Positions 25,136 to 33,840 of a stretch of 64,000 nt of DNA are shown here, piece by piece. The notes under the pieces are model-generated. The model was not told the origin of the DNA and did no database searches. It saw nothing but the letters and a program-made list of their open reading frames with translations. A program made the position numbers and the translations under genes. Position 1 is the stretch's first letter. Each line of letters starts with the position of its first letter. The stretch is from Pseudomonas pergaminensis (GTDB lineage Bacteria > Pseudomonadota > Gammaproteobacteria > Pseudomonadales > Pseudomonadaceae), in assembly GCF_024112395.2 (NCBI RefSeq), contig NZ_CP078013.2:2418001-2482000 (forward strand). The letters run 5' to 3'.

Positions 25136-26032
25136 GTGAACCAACTTCTCGCCATGCGTGCCTTTGTTCGCGTCGTCGAAACCCGCTCATTCAGTCGTGC
25201 ATCCGACCAGTTGGCGCTGCCGCGCTCCACCGTGAGCAAGCTGATCACCGACCTTGAGAAGCACCTCGGCATCAAGCTGATGCACCGCACCACACGGGCT
25301 CTGGCGCCAACGTCCGAGGGGTTGGAGTATTACCAACATGCCCGGCGCCTGGTCGCAGAATTGGACGAAGTGGATAGCGCCATCCGTGGGCAAGTCCTCA
25401 AGCCCGGCGGGCATCTGCGGGTGGATGCGCCGGCGTCGTTTGCCAATTGCCTGCTGATTCCGGCGCTGGTGGATTTTCATCGCGAGTATCCCGATATCAC
25501 CATTGCCTTGGGTATCAGTGATCGTTCGGTGAATATTGTGGGGGAAGGGGTGGACTGCGTGATCCGCGCCGGCAAGCTGGATGACATGGCGATGATCGGG
25601 CGCAAGGTGACCGACCTGGAGTATTTGACCTGTGCGGCCCCTGATTACCTGGAGCGCCGAGGTGTGCCGCTTTCCCCGGAGGATCTGGCGCTCAACCACC
25701 TCAAGGCCGGCTATTTTTTTGCCGGCTCCGGTAAGGCGGAGCCACTGATTTTCGAGCAGGGTGACAGGCGCATCGAAGTGGGCGATTGCGCCTACTCCAC
25801 CAACGAAGGCAACGGCCTCAAGGAAATGCTGCTCGCCGGCTTGGGCGTCGGGCAGCATTTCAAAGCCATCGTTCAGTACTACGTGGACAATGGCCAATTG
25901 GTCAGTGTGCTGCCACAGTGGTCGCGTCCAGCCACGCCGCTGCACATCCTCTATCCACCCAATCGTCACCAGAGCGCGCGGCTCAAGGTGTTTGTCGAAT
26001 GGGTGATACGCACGTTCGGGGTCAGGGAATAA
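25136..26032 (+). CDS. LysR-type transcriptional regulator
   Basis: 298 residues from GTG 25136 with AGAAGG upstream. It has a standard HTH (MRAFVRVVETRSFSRASDQLALPRSTVSKLITDLEKHLG) and an effector domain of the type common in LysR proteins that control oxidoreductases (LRVDAPASFANCLLIPALVDFHREYPDI). Its 3' end overlaps the convergent RidA gene by 11 bases. It may regulate the crotonase-AurF-AsnB operon, but that operon is convergent rather than divergent, so the link is only positional. Confidence 0.9.
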   Translation: MNQLLAMRAFVRVVETRSFSRASDQLALPRSTVSKLITDLEKHLGIKLMHRTTRALAPTSEGLEYYQHARRLVAELDEVDSAIRGQVLKPGGHLRVDAPASFANCLLIPALVDFHREYPDITIALGISDRSVNIVGEGVDCVIRAGKLDDMAMIGRKVTDLEYLTCAAPDYLERRGVPLSPEDLALNHLKAGYFFAGSGKAEPLIFEQGDRRIEVGDCAYSTNEGNGLKEMLLAGLGVGQHFKAIVQYYVDNGQLVSVLPQWSRPATPLHILYPPNRHQSARLKVFVEWVIRTFGVRE

Positions 26033-26423
26033 TCGCGGTCACGCGGATTTCCACGCGCATGGTCGGCAAACCCAAGGATTCGACACCGACTTGCGTCCAG
26101 ATCGGCGCATGGTGGGGCATGTACTGGCGGTAGTGCTTGACCATCGCTTCGTTGACTTCGGGGGGGAAGCCACCGACGTGGTAGGAGTTGACGTGAATCA
26201 CGTGCTCCCAACGTGCACCGGCGGTGGCCAGGGTGCGTTCCAGGTTATGGAACGCCTGGGCGATTTCCTCGGCCAGGTCGGTGGGAATCTGGAACTCATC
26301 GTCCCAGCCGCCCTGGCCTGAGGTTTCCACGCGATTACCGACTTTTACTGCTTGCGAGTAATGCAGGTGCTCGCGCATGTAATCGCCGTAGCCTGGAGTG
26401 ACAAAAAATTCGGGCGTGCTCAT
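26022..26423 (-). CDS. RidA/YjgF/UK114-family protein
   Basis: 133 residues of the RidA fold: SQAVKVGNRVETSGQGG, FHNLERTLATAGARWEHVIHVNSYH and a C-terminal MRVEIRVTAIIP. Canonical RidA keeps an Arg near residue 105 that contacts the substrate carboxylate; here MRVEIRVT supplies a candidate. RidA proteins hydrolyse reactive enamines and imines released by PLP or amine-oxidising enzymes. The gene lies 82 bases behind the DMT transporter and is probably the last gene of the AurF/AsnB operon, where imine disposal or hydrolysis would make sense. A good ribosome site (GAGGAAACACC) precedes the ATG. Confidence 0.88.
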   Translation of the reverse strand: MSTPEFFVTPGYGDYMREHLHYSQAVKVGNRVETSGQGGWDDEFQIPTDLAEEIAQAFHNLERTLATAGARWEHVIHVNSYHVGGFPPEVNEAMVKHYRQYMPHHAPIWTQVGVESLGLPTMRVEIRVTAIIP

Positions 26424-26505
26424 GGTGTTTCCTCACGTTCAGTACAAGACCGGACCCAAGTTAAAGCAGCCAATACGCGAACAAAATCCCGAATTTATGC
26501 CATGA

Positions 26506-27408
26506 CTATCTATCCATATGGACAATCGGTTGCGGTTCGGCAGGCGCCAGGTTGACCGGCTTGCGGTACAGGCCCACAGCCAGCCCCGCGATGATGATGC
26601 CGATGGAGATCAGGTTGGGCGTAGAAATGCGCTCATCGAGCATCAGCATCGAGCTGGTGATGCCGAACACCGGAATCAGCAGTGACAGCGGCGCCACGGT
26701 AGACACCGGGTACAGCTTGAGCAGCGAGTTCCAGCCCCAGTAGGCAAAGTGCGTCGCCAGGTACACTTGGAACAGGATCGACAGGACCGCCGTGAGGTCG
26801 AGGCTGGTTTGCAAGCCCTCGAAGGCGGCGCCGCCGTGCATCAACCAGGCTGTGAGGAACAGCGGGATCGGCGGGATCAGGCTGGCCCAGACCATGAACG
26901 AGAAGATCTCCTTGACCCCGGATTTCTTGATGATGACGTTGCCCACGCTCCAGGCCACCGCGCTGAGAACGATCAACATGACCCCCAGCACGGCGTGGTT
27001 GCCTTCCTGGGTGGAGATGATCCCTGCCAGGCCGACCAAGGCCAACACGGCGCCGACCATCTGCGCGCCACGGATTTTCTCTTTGAACAGCACAAAGCCC
27101 CAGCCCATGGTGAAGAACACGCTGAGTTGAATGATCAATGAAGCAATACCGGGGCTCACCCCCACCTGGATGCCGTAGTTGATCACGCCCCACATGCCCA
27201 ACCCGAAGATGAAGCCGTAGGCGGCCACGTAGCTGAACTTGACGGCGGGGCGCTTGATAAAGAACACCAGCGGCAAGGCGGCGAGGGCGAAGCGGATACC
27301 CGTGAGCACAAACGGGTCGATGGCACGCAGGCCCAATTTGGTGATAGGGAAGTTGACCCCCCACACCAGGGTGACGAGCACGGCAAGTGATAAATGTTTT
27401 TTCAGCAT
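26506..27408 (-). CDS. EamA/DMT-family transporter
   Basis: From the ATG at 27408, directly after AAGGAGGGTCC, the product is 300 residues with ten hydrophobic helices in two EamA repeats (LVWGVNFPITKLGLR, PLVFFIKRP, VFFTMGWGFVLFKEK, then VFGITSSMLMLDERIS). Such transporters usually export amino acids, their derivatives or other small metabolites. It is 53 bases downstream of asnB and co-directional, so it likely exports the product or an intermediate of the cluster. Upstream in-frame codons (to 27495) lack a ribosome site and overlap asnB. Confidence 0.92.
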   Translation of the reverse strand: MLKKHLSLAVLVTLVWGVNFPITKLGLRAIDPFVLTGIRFALAALPLVFFIKRPAVKFSYVAAYGFIFGLGMWGVINYGIQVGVSPGIASLIIQLSVFFTMGWGFVLFKEKIRGAQMVGAVLALVGLAGIISTQEGNHAVLGVMLIVLSAVAWSVGNVIIKKSGVKEIFSFMVWASLIPPIPLFLTAWLMHGGAAFEGLQTSLDLTAVLSILFQVYLATHFAYWGWNSLLKLYPVSTVAPLSLLIPVFGITSSMLMLDERISTPNLISIGIIIAGLAVGLYRKPVNLAPAEPQPIVHMDR

Positions 27409-27461
27409 GGACCCTCCTTGGGTCAGGCGGCACACCGCAAACGCGGTGCGCCGCCGGGAAG

Positions 27462-29366
27462 TCAGTTCAAGGCGAACCGTTTTTGCATCAGGCACAGCCC
27501 GGCGATTTCCATCAGCAGGTTGTCTGCCGAAGCGCGTTGGGCGGTGGACAAGCTTGGCAGGGTTGCCAGCAAGGCGCGTACTTTACGTGGATCGAAGAAC
27601 GGCACGTTGCTCAATGCCGGGCCGCTCAATACGTCGTTGATCATTTCATACAGCTTCGATTGCGGGCTCTCGGACGCCGGTGGCGCGCGGAAGTATTGTT
27701 TCTTGCGGTCCAGCACGGCTTGCGGCACATACGGGCGCATGGCCTCGCGCAGGGCGTATTTTTCGGTGGCGCCGCGCACTTTCATGTTCACCGGCAAGCG
27801 GCACGCCGCCTCGATCACCTGGTGATCCAGCAGCGGCGGACGGCCTTCCAGGCTGCCGGCCATTTCCATGCGGTCGCCCAGGGAGGTGAGCACCACGTTG
27901 GGCAGGCTGGACTTGGCCACCATATACAGCGAACGGTTGACCGGTTCCCAACCGTTGAGCGCCCGTGGGCTCAGGCGATCGTAGAACTCGCGATAGGCAT
28001 CGGTATTGCTGAAGCGCTCACGGAAGTCATCGTTGTACAGCTGCGCCAGGGGGCCGAACAACGCCGATTGGGTTTGCAGCCAGGACACGCCGTGGCCCAG
28101 TTCGTCCTGCACCCATTTCACATCGTTCTTTGCACCGGGCAGGTAGCGATCTTCGCTGGCGTGCAGGCGCCGGGTGAGTTCGGCGATGGCCGTCGGATCC
28201 TGGTTTTCGTGGTTGTACAGCACCATGTCGCGACGATAGTGCGGGTAGCCGCCGAAGACTTCGTCGGCACCTTCACCAGTGAGTACGGCGCGCATGCCCT
28301 GGTTCTGCACGTATTTGCACAGCAGGTACTTGGCCACGCTGTGAGCGTTGGCGAAGGGCATTTCGGCGTGCCACAGGGCATTTTCGAAGTTGTCCGCCAT
28401 GTCGGAGGAGTTCACCGACAGCACGTTGAGGTGGGCACGGTTATGCCGTGCGGCCACTTCGGCGTACTGGCGTTCGTCGTAGGCCTGCTCGCCTTCGAAC
28501 GACAAGTGGAACGCCTGCAATGGCTGGCCGGTCAGCTCGGTGGCGATGCCGAGCATGGCCGACGAGTCGAGACCGCCACTCAGGCACACACCGACCGGTA
28601 CATCGGCATGCAGGCGCAGGCGCACGGATTCTTCGATGGTGTTGCGCAGGGACTCGATCATCTCGGCTTCACTGCGCTGCTCGGTGGCTTGGGCATCCGG
28701 GAAGTCCCAGTCCCAATACTGTTCGGTTTGCAGGCCGCTTTCATCGGCGATGATCCAGCAACCTGGTTTCACGCTGCGAATATTGTTGAACACAGTCCGG
28801 TCGCGCAGGATGAAACCGCGATTGGCGTAGGCTTCGTGGTCCCACTGTGCGGGCACGCCGGCGGCGAGCAAGGCTTTGATTTCGGACGCGAAGTACCAGG
28901 CGCCTTCATGCTCGGTGTAGTACAGCGGCTTGACGCCCACTCGGTCACGCACCGCAAACAGCTTTTTGCGCAGGCGATCAAAGATCAGGATGGTGAACTC
29001 GCCGCGCAGTTGCTTGAGGCCGCGGACGCCATGGCGGCGGTACAGGTGCATGGCGATTTCGCTGTCGGACGAGGTCTTGAAGCGGCAACCGTAGCCCTCC
29101 AGCTCGGCGCGAATGCGTTGATAGTCATAGAACTCGCCGTTGACCATCATCACCAGGTCGCCTTCGTCGGCGACGATCGGCTGGGTGCCGTTGCCCAGGC
29201 CGACCAGGCCCAGGCGCACATAACCAAAGGCGGCCTGGCCCTTGGGGTCGAACCACTGGCTGGAGCTGTCCGGGCCACGGTGATGGATCGCACGCAGGGC
29301 GGCATCGAACATATTGGGGTTGAACGCACGAGGTTGTTTGGCAAAGACGCCAATGTATCCACACAT
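27462..29366 (-). CDS. asnB: Glutamine-dependent asparagine synthetase family (AsnB) amidotransferase
   Basis: 634 residues, within the usual AsnB range. Cys2 (MCGYIGVF) is the glutaminase nucleophile of the N-terminal Ntn domain, with the RGPDSS and VNGEFYDY motifs. The C-terminal synthetase domain has the PP-loop SGGLDSS (near residue 273) and the TGEGADEVFGGYPHYRRD segment. It adenylates a carboxylate and transfers ammonia from glutamine. In this operon, beside an AurF-like N-oxygenase and a crotonase, it is more likely to amidate a pathway-specific acid than to serve general asparagine synthesis. It is 45 bases from the AurF-like gene. Confidence 0.92.
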   Translation of the reverse strand: MCGYIGVFAKQPRAFNPNMFDAALRAIHHRGPDSSSQWFDPKGQAAFGYVRLGLVGLGNGTQPIVADEGDLVMMVNGEFYDYQRIRAELEGYGCRFKTSSDSEIAMHLYRRHGVRGLKQLRGEFTILIFDRLRKKLFAVRDRVGVKPLYYTEHEGAWYFASEIKALLAAGVPAQWDHEAYANRGFILRDRTVFNNIRSVKPGCWIIADESGLQTEQYWDWDFPDAQATEQRSEAEMIESLRNTIEESVRLRLHADVPVGVCLSGGLDSSAMLGIATELTGQPLQAFHLSFEGEQAYDERQYAEVAARHNRAHLNVLSVNSSDMADNFENALWHAEMPFANAHSVAKYLLCKYVQNQGMRAVLTGEGADEVFGGYPHYRRDMVLYNHENQDPTAIAELTRRLHASEDRYLPGAKNDVKWVQDELGHGVSWLQTQSALFGPLAQLYNDDFRERFSNTDAYREFYDRLSPRALNGWEPVNRSLYMVAKSSLPNVVLTSLGDRMEMAGSLEGRPPLLDHQVIEAACRLPVNMKVRGATEKYALREAMRPYVPQAVLDRKKQYFRAPPASESPQSKLYEMINDVLSGPALSNVPFFDPRKVRALLATLPSLSTAQRASADNLLMEIAGLCLMQKRFALN

Positions 29367-29411
29367 GACATTTACTCTTATGAAATTGTGAAGGTCAGCA
29401 GCACGCTGGGT

Positions 29412-30371
29412 TCAAACGGTAATGGCCGGTTCGCTCATCACTGGCAGCTCAGGCAGCACCGCTTCGGGGTGTATGCCAATGGAGCTGAGGATCTCGGGCA
29501 TGGCCGAGTAGTCCGCTTCGCCGGTCTCGGTGAATTGAGTCGGTAGCAGCAGCGATTGGTCGCCGAACACTTCGAGCAGTTGCGGCAGGATGATTCGCCA
29601 CGCCGAAATCTCGCGCATCGGGAAGATCCGGATCGAGTTGGCGATGCCGCGGGTGAACAAGGCGGTTTGCTGCGGGGTGAAGTCACCGACCACCTGCTGC
29701 ACGAACAGCGGGAAGATGTGCTTGTGCACCAGCTCGTCTTTTTTGTGCAGGGCCACCACGTGACGGAACACCGGCTGGATGTCCGGCGCGTCGCTGAGGT
29801 CGGCCAGGTAGTCGCTGATAAAGGTTTCCGAGACCAGCGAAAAGGCCAGGCGGTAGACCTTGAAGTCTGCCTCCGACAGGGTGGCCTGGGCCTGGCTCAG
29901 GTGGCGGGTCAATTCCAGCTCCGGCCATTTGATGCGCATGCCGCGCTGGGTAATTGCCAGCTCACACATGTTGATCGAAAACAGCGTGTGATAAGCCTCA
30001 TCCGCCAGGGTTTCGGAAATCGTCGCGGCGCTGGCGGAGCTGAGGCGCGAGCCCAACTGCAGCAGGTCGATGCAGGACGGGCAGATGATCTCGGTTTCGA
30101 TGGCGATGGTTTTCTGGTTGTAGATGACCCAGCCGGCCGACAGGATCAGCAGCTTCAGGGCATGGGGGTAATCCTGGTAATGCGGGTCATGGGCGAAAGG
30201 TAACAGGGCCTCGAGAAAGTCCGGCGCTTGCAGGTCCAGCTGGATATCCGGACGTTGGGAATCGAGCTTGATCTGTGCGCGTTTATGCCAGCTGCGTTCG
30301 ATTTTGATCAATCGTTCATCGGTCGCGTCATTGCTGCGATAAAGATCGTCTTGAGTGCTGTGCTGAAACAT
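29412..30371 (-). CDS. AurF-like non-haem diiron N-oxygenase
   Basis: About 319 residues from ATG 30371 (GGTGA upstream; an ATG 36 bases earlier is an alternative). The seven AurF iron ligands are all present with matching spacing: Glu94 (TEIICPSC), Glu125-x2-His128 (DEAYH), Glu182 (SETFISDYL), then His209, Glu213 and His216 (HKKDELVH). AurF-type enzymes oxidise an amine to hydroxylamine, nitroso or nitro with O2, as in p-nitrobenzoate, obafluorin and mangotoxin/valdiazen pathways. No NRPS is nearby, so it belongs to none of the pseudomonad pathways I know. It probably acts on a small free amine or on the AsnB product. Confidence 0.85.
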   Translation of the reverse strand: MFQHSTQDDLYRSNDATDERLIKIERSWHKRAQIKLDSQRPDIQLDLQAPDFLEALLPFAHDPHYQDYPHALKLLILSAGWVIYNQKTIAIETEIICPSCIDLLQLGSRLSSASAATISETLADEAYHTLFSINMCELAITQRGMRIKWPELELTRHLSQAQATLSEADFKVYRLAFSLVSETFISDYLADLSDAPDIQPVFRHVVALHKKDELVHKHIFPLFVQQVVGDFTPQQTALFTRGIANSIRIFPMREISAWRIILPQLLEVFGDQSLLLPTQFTETGEADYSAMPEILSSIGIHPEAVLPELPVMSEPAITV

Positions 30372-30451
30372 GGTTTCACCGGGTTGATAGTGAGTTGTGA
30401 AGGCCATCCATGGTTTGCCGAGGTGCGCCCGGCAACGTTCACGACCGGGAG

Positions 30452-31237
30452 TTACACCGCTGGCGCGGTCTGGATCTTGTCCTTCTTGCGATCCAGGAAG
30501 TCCGCCAGGCGATCCTGTGTGCGGATGTCCGAAGACACCACGGCAGCAATCAAGGCTTCCGTCATTAGGCCGTCCTGCTGGCTTTGATCGACAATGCGCG
30601 GCAGCACGTGGGTTACCGCGTAGTTGGTCATGGGCAGGTTGCCGGCGATCTTGTGCGCCAGCTCGGTGGCCTTGAGTACCGCCTGGCCGACTGGCACCAG
30701 GTACTGCGCCACGCCGCGTTCATAGCTTTCCTTGGCGTAGAGCGTGCGGCCGGTGAGCATCATGTCGGTCATCAGGGCAATACCGGCGATGCGCGGGAAA
30801 CGCACCGAGGCGCCGACGCCGACATACAAGCCGCGCATGGCTTCGGGCAGCGAGAAGAAGGCGCTGTCATCCACCACGCGCAGGCTGCAGGCGGTGGCGA
30901 TTTCCAGACCGCCACCGATGGCGGCACCGGTAATGGCCGCGACCACGGGCACCTTGCCGAACTGGATCAGTTCGAAGGTCTTGTGCCATTCGCGGAAGGC
31001 CTGGACGTTGTCGATGACCGATTGATCGCGGATTTCCGACAGGTCCAACCCCGTGCAGAAATGCTGGCTGGTGCTGTAGAGCACGGCGGCGCCAATACCT
31101 TCGGGTATGTTGGTGAAGGTATCGCGCAGTTCGTGCATGACTTCCAGAGACATGGCGTTTCGCTTCTGCGGGCGATTGAGTCCCACCATCAGAACGGCGC
31201 CGTCTACGCTTACGTCCAAGTAGTTTTTGACACTCAT
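30452..31237 (-). CDS. Enoyl-CoA hydratase/isomerase (crotonase) family protein
   Basis: About 261 residues from ATG 31237. It has the crotonase spiral signature: AVLMVGLNRPQKRNAMSLEVM, the oxyanion segments VLYSTSQHFCTGLDL and AAITGAAIGGGLEIATACSLRVV, and SLPEAMRGLYVGVGASVRF. In crotonases, two Glu residues (after GGGLE and at PEA) serve as general acids/bases; both are visible here. It is the first gene of the crotonase-AurF-AsnB-DMT-RidA operon. The substrate is presumably a CoA-bound acyl intermediate, although no CoA ligase or thioesterase is encoded beside it. Confidence 0.9.
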   Translation of the reverse strand: MSVKNYLDVSVDGAVLMVGLNRPQKRNAMSLEVMHELRDTFTNIPEGIGAAVLYSTSQHFCTGLDLSEIRDQSVIDNVQAFREWHKTFELIQFGKVPVVAAITGAAIGGGLEIATACSLRVVDDSAFFSLPEAMRGLYVGVGASVRFPRIAGIALMTDMMLTGRTLYAKESYERGVAQYLVPVGQAVLKATELAHKIAGNLPMTNYAVTHVLPRIVDQSQQDGLMTEALIAAVVSSDIRTQDRLADFLDRKKDKIQTAPAV

Positions 31238-31344
31238 TTTCCGAATATCCCTTCGATATGAACCCAACTTGGGGAGCGACGATTCTAGGTGGCAGATTAA
31301 TGGCCCGCTTGCTATGTCAGGTCATACTTTGACAAAATCGGGCC

Positions 31345-32142
31345 ATGCCGCCGACCTTCACTTTTTCGCCCTATGAACCCGATAGCCCCGAAGCGGTGGT
31401 GACGCTGCGCGAATACCCGTCTGGCACTGTGTTTCCCAGGCATACCCATCGGCGCGGGCAGTTCGCCTACGCCTCGACAGGCGCGTTGAAAATGTTCACC
31501 GACCTGGGTAATTGGGTGGTGCCGCCCCAGCGGGCGATCTGGGTGCCGGGCGGGGTGTCGCACGAAATGCACATGCGCGGCGATGTGGTGATGCTCAATA
31601 CCTACCTGGATGACGACGCGGCTCGACGCGCCGGGTTGCAGGACTATTGCCAGGTGTTTGGCGTCTCGCCGCTGTTGCGCCATCTATTGGAGGCGGCGCT
31701 GGCGATTGGGCCATCGGCCTCGCCCAGCGTGCGCGATCGTTGCGTGCTGACCTTGCTGATCGACGAAATCGGCACCATGCCCGAGCTGCCGTTGAGCGCG
31801 CCGCTGCCTTCGGAATCGCGGCTGGCCCGTTCTTGTCAGCGCTTTCTTGAAGCGCCCACACAGAAAATCTCCATCGGCGAGATGGCGGACTGGTCGAGCA
31901 TGAGCCGGCGCACCTTTACCCGTAACTTTCGTGAATGCACGGGCATGACCTTTGTGTCGTGGCGCCAGCAGGTGTGCCTGCTGGAGGCGACGGCGCGGCT
32001 CAGCCACGGCTCGTCCATCACCGATGTGGCGTTCGAGTTGGGTTTCAGCAGCTCCAGCGCGTTTACCTCGGTGTTTCGCCGTAACCTGGGCGATTCACCG
32101 GCGCGATACCTGGCCAAGTCCAAGGCGGCTTCCATCTTCTGA
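31345..32142 (+). CDS. AraC-family transcriptional regulator
   Basis: 265 residues: an N-terminal cupin (FPRHTHRRGQFAYASTGAL, PPQRAIWVPGGVSHEMHM) and a C-terminal AraC double HTH (ISIGEMADWSSMSRRTFTRNFRECTGM, then SITDVAFELGFSSSSAFTSVFRRNLGDSPARYL). The layout is that of the AraC_N-cupin subgroup, also found at 38612. It is divergent from the crotonase operon with 107 bases between start codons, making that operon its likely target. The ribosome site is weak. Confidence 0.9.
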   Translation: MPPTFTFSPYEPDSPEAVVTLREYPSGTVFPRHTHRRGQFAYASTGALKMFTDLGNWVVPPQRAIWVPGGVSHEMHMRGDVVMLNTYLDDDAARRAGLQDYCQVFGVSPLLRHLLEAALAIGPSASPSVRDRCVLTLLIDEIGTMPELPLSAPLPSESRLARSCQRFLEAPTQKISIGEMADWSSMSRRTFTRNFRECTGMTFVSWRQQVCLLEATARLSHGSSITDVAFELGFSSSSAFTSVFRRNLGDSPARYLAKSKAASIF

Positions 32143-32245
32143 AAGGAAGAGGTGGCCAACGTGGTGCCTTTTGCCCCAGCGGTACGACGTTGAGCCGCGC
32201 CCTTTGTTACTATCGCCGTCCCTTGTCACCAGGAGTCACCGCCCC

Positions 32246-33799
32246 ATGCAGCACCAGTGGGATGAAATGCACCGCACCCGCAAGCCCACGTTCCTACTGT
32301 GCGGCGAGCCCCAGGGCGATGTGCTTAATCTCTATGTCCACGGTTATTCGGCGTTCTTCAACCGGCAACAATTGGGCAGCTTCAAGGCGCAGTTGGCGGG
32401 CATCGAGGGCTCCACCAACCTGATGTTGTTCTGGCCGGCGGGGCATTTCCTGGAGAACCTGTTTGCACCGTTCAAGGATGTGATCGGCGCAATGCTTGGC
32501 GGCGGCAGCCTGGGCGCGGCGACTGTCGGGGTGGGCAAGGCAATCGCGTACTTCCTCGATCACTACAAAAGCGTCGAGGCACGGGTGGACGAGGTCGCCA
32601 GGAGCTTGCTGCCCGAATTGGCCAATTACCTGCACGGCGAGTCCCTGGCAGTCCGGCGTATCAACCTGATTGGCCATTCCCTTGGCGCACGCATTCTGGT
32701 CAAGAGCCTGCTCGCCAATCCCGAGACCGCCCGTGAACTGCCGTTGGACAATCTGCTGTTGATGGGTGGGGCGATCTGCACGTCGAGCCCTTGGGATGAT
32801 GTATCGGCGCCGCTCAACGGGCGCGTGATCAATTGCCACTCCAGCAAAGACTGGGCGCTGGCCCTGAAACCGGATACCGAGCGTTGCATCGGCCGCTATG
32901 CGATCCCGGTGACGCCGGCGCTCAAGGCCAAGGTCACCAACGTGCATTTGGCGACCTTCGATCATGCCGCCTACTGGCCGCAGTTGCAGACGGTGGTGCA
33001 GTACACCGACCTGTTGCACGAGCGGCGCGGCATGATCCGCTCCGACCAGCGCAGCCCGCAGGTGCGTTTTGCCGAAGAGGACACGGAGCTGTTTCCGGCG
33101 CTGGTGCAGGCGCGGCCCGAGGAGTTGAAGTTTCTCGCTGAACTGATGGCGCAAAAGCGCAGTGCGACTATCGACGCCACAGTGCGCGAGCCGCTCAAGC
33201 TGGCCATCGAGTTGCAGCGCATGGGCGGCGATACCTTTATGAACCTGGCCCGTGGCCACGGCGTGAGTTATCGCCAGATCGCCGAAGATGTGGTGCAGCG
33301 GCTGGGGATCAAGTTCGATGAGCCGCTCAATACTGTCGAATTGGCCGACCTTGAAGCCCAGGTCGCCGAAAAGCTCATCGAGCAGTACAAGGACAAACTC
33401 AGCAATGCTGACCGCCAGGTGTTCGACGCCGAACTCAAGGCCGCCGCGCAAAAGGAGCAGGGCTTGTTCAACCGTTTCGATGTCGGCCGATCGGCGACCA
33501 CCGCGTTGAGCGGCACGGCGCTCGCCGGGTTGACCGGGTTTATCCTGCGTCGTGGCGCGGCCACGGCCATCCCGGTGGTGGGCCAGGCACTGGCCGCAGC
33601 GATGCTGCTGGTGAGCGGGGTACGCGCGTTTTCCGGCCCGGCGTATTCAATTACCACTCTGGCGGTGCTGGTGATAGGTGTGATTCGCCAGCGCATGGAG
33701 CGTGAAGCGCTGAACCAGGAGATGGACCTGGTGGTGCAAGTGGTCGAAGCGTTCGACTTGCCGCGGGAGACGGTGATGCGCACGGTCGCATCCGACTGA
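32246..33799 (+). CDS. Alpha/beta-hydrolase (DUF726-like) fused to a YaaW-like region
   Basis: Start at ATG 32246 (MQHQWDEMHRTRKP) after AGGAGTCACCGCCCC; 517 residues. The N-terminal half is an alpha/beta-hydrolase with DUF726/TMCO4-like features: LNLYVHGYSAFFNR and the nucleophile Ser145 in INLIGHSLGARIL. The C-terminal half strongly recalls E. coli YaaW: IELQRMGGDTFMNLARGHG, YRQIAEDVVQRLGIKF, then FSGPAYSITTLAVLVIGVIRQRM, with Gly/Ala-rich membrane-compatible helices. The fusion suggests a membrane-associated hydrolase. It is monocistronic upstream of mntH. The biochemical role is unknown; both family assignments are from memory. Confidence 0.8.
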   Translation: MQHQWDEMHRTRKPTFLLCGEPQGDVLNLYVHGYSAFFNRQQLGSFKAQLAGIEGSTNLMLFWPAGHFLENLFAPFKDVIGAMLGGGSLGAATVGVGKAIAYFLDHYKSVEARVDEVARSLLPELANYLHGESLAVRRINLIGHSLGARILVKSLLANPETARELPLDNLLLMGGAICTSSPWDDVSAPLNGRVINCHSSKDWALALKPDTERCIGRYAIPVTPALKAKVTNVHLATFDHAAYWPQLQTVVQYTDLLHERRGMIRSDQRSPQVRFAEEDTELFPALVQARPEELKFLAELMAQKRSATIDATVREPLKLAIELQRMGGDTFMNLARGHGVSYRQIAEDVVQRLGIKFDEPLNTVELADLEAQVAEKLIEQYKDKLSNADRQVFDAELKAAAQKEQGLFNRFDVGRSATTALSGTALAGLTGFILRRGAATAIPVVGQALAAAMLLVSGVRAFSGPAYSITTLAVLVIGVIRQRMEREALNQEMDLVVQVVEAFDLPRETVMRTVASD

Positions 33800-33840
33800 T
33801 AAGCTGCGTCTCTATCAAGTGTGTTTGCCTGGGATACCGC

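Noticed and set aside
27387..29546. 719-codon open frame on the plus strand opposite asnB
   Set aside because: It is antisense to a fully convincing AsnB gene, has Gln/His/Arg-rich composition and no ribosome site; long antisense frames are common in GC-rich DNA.
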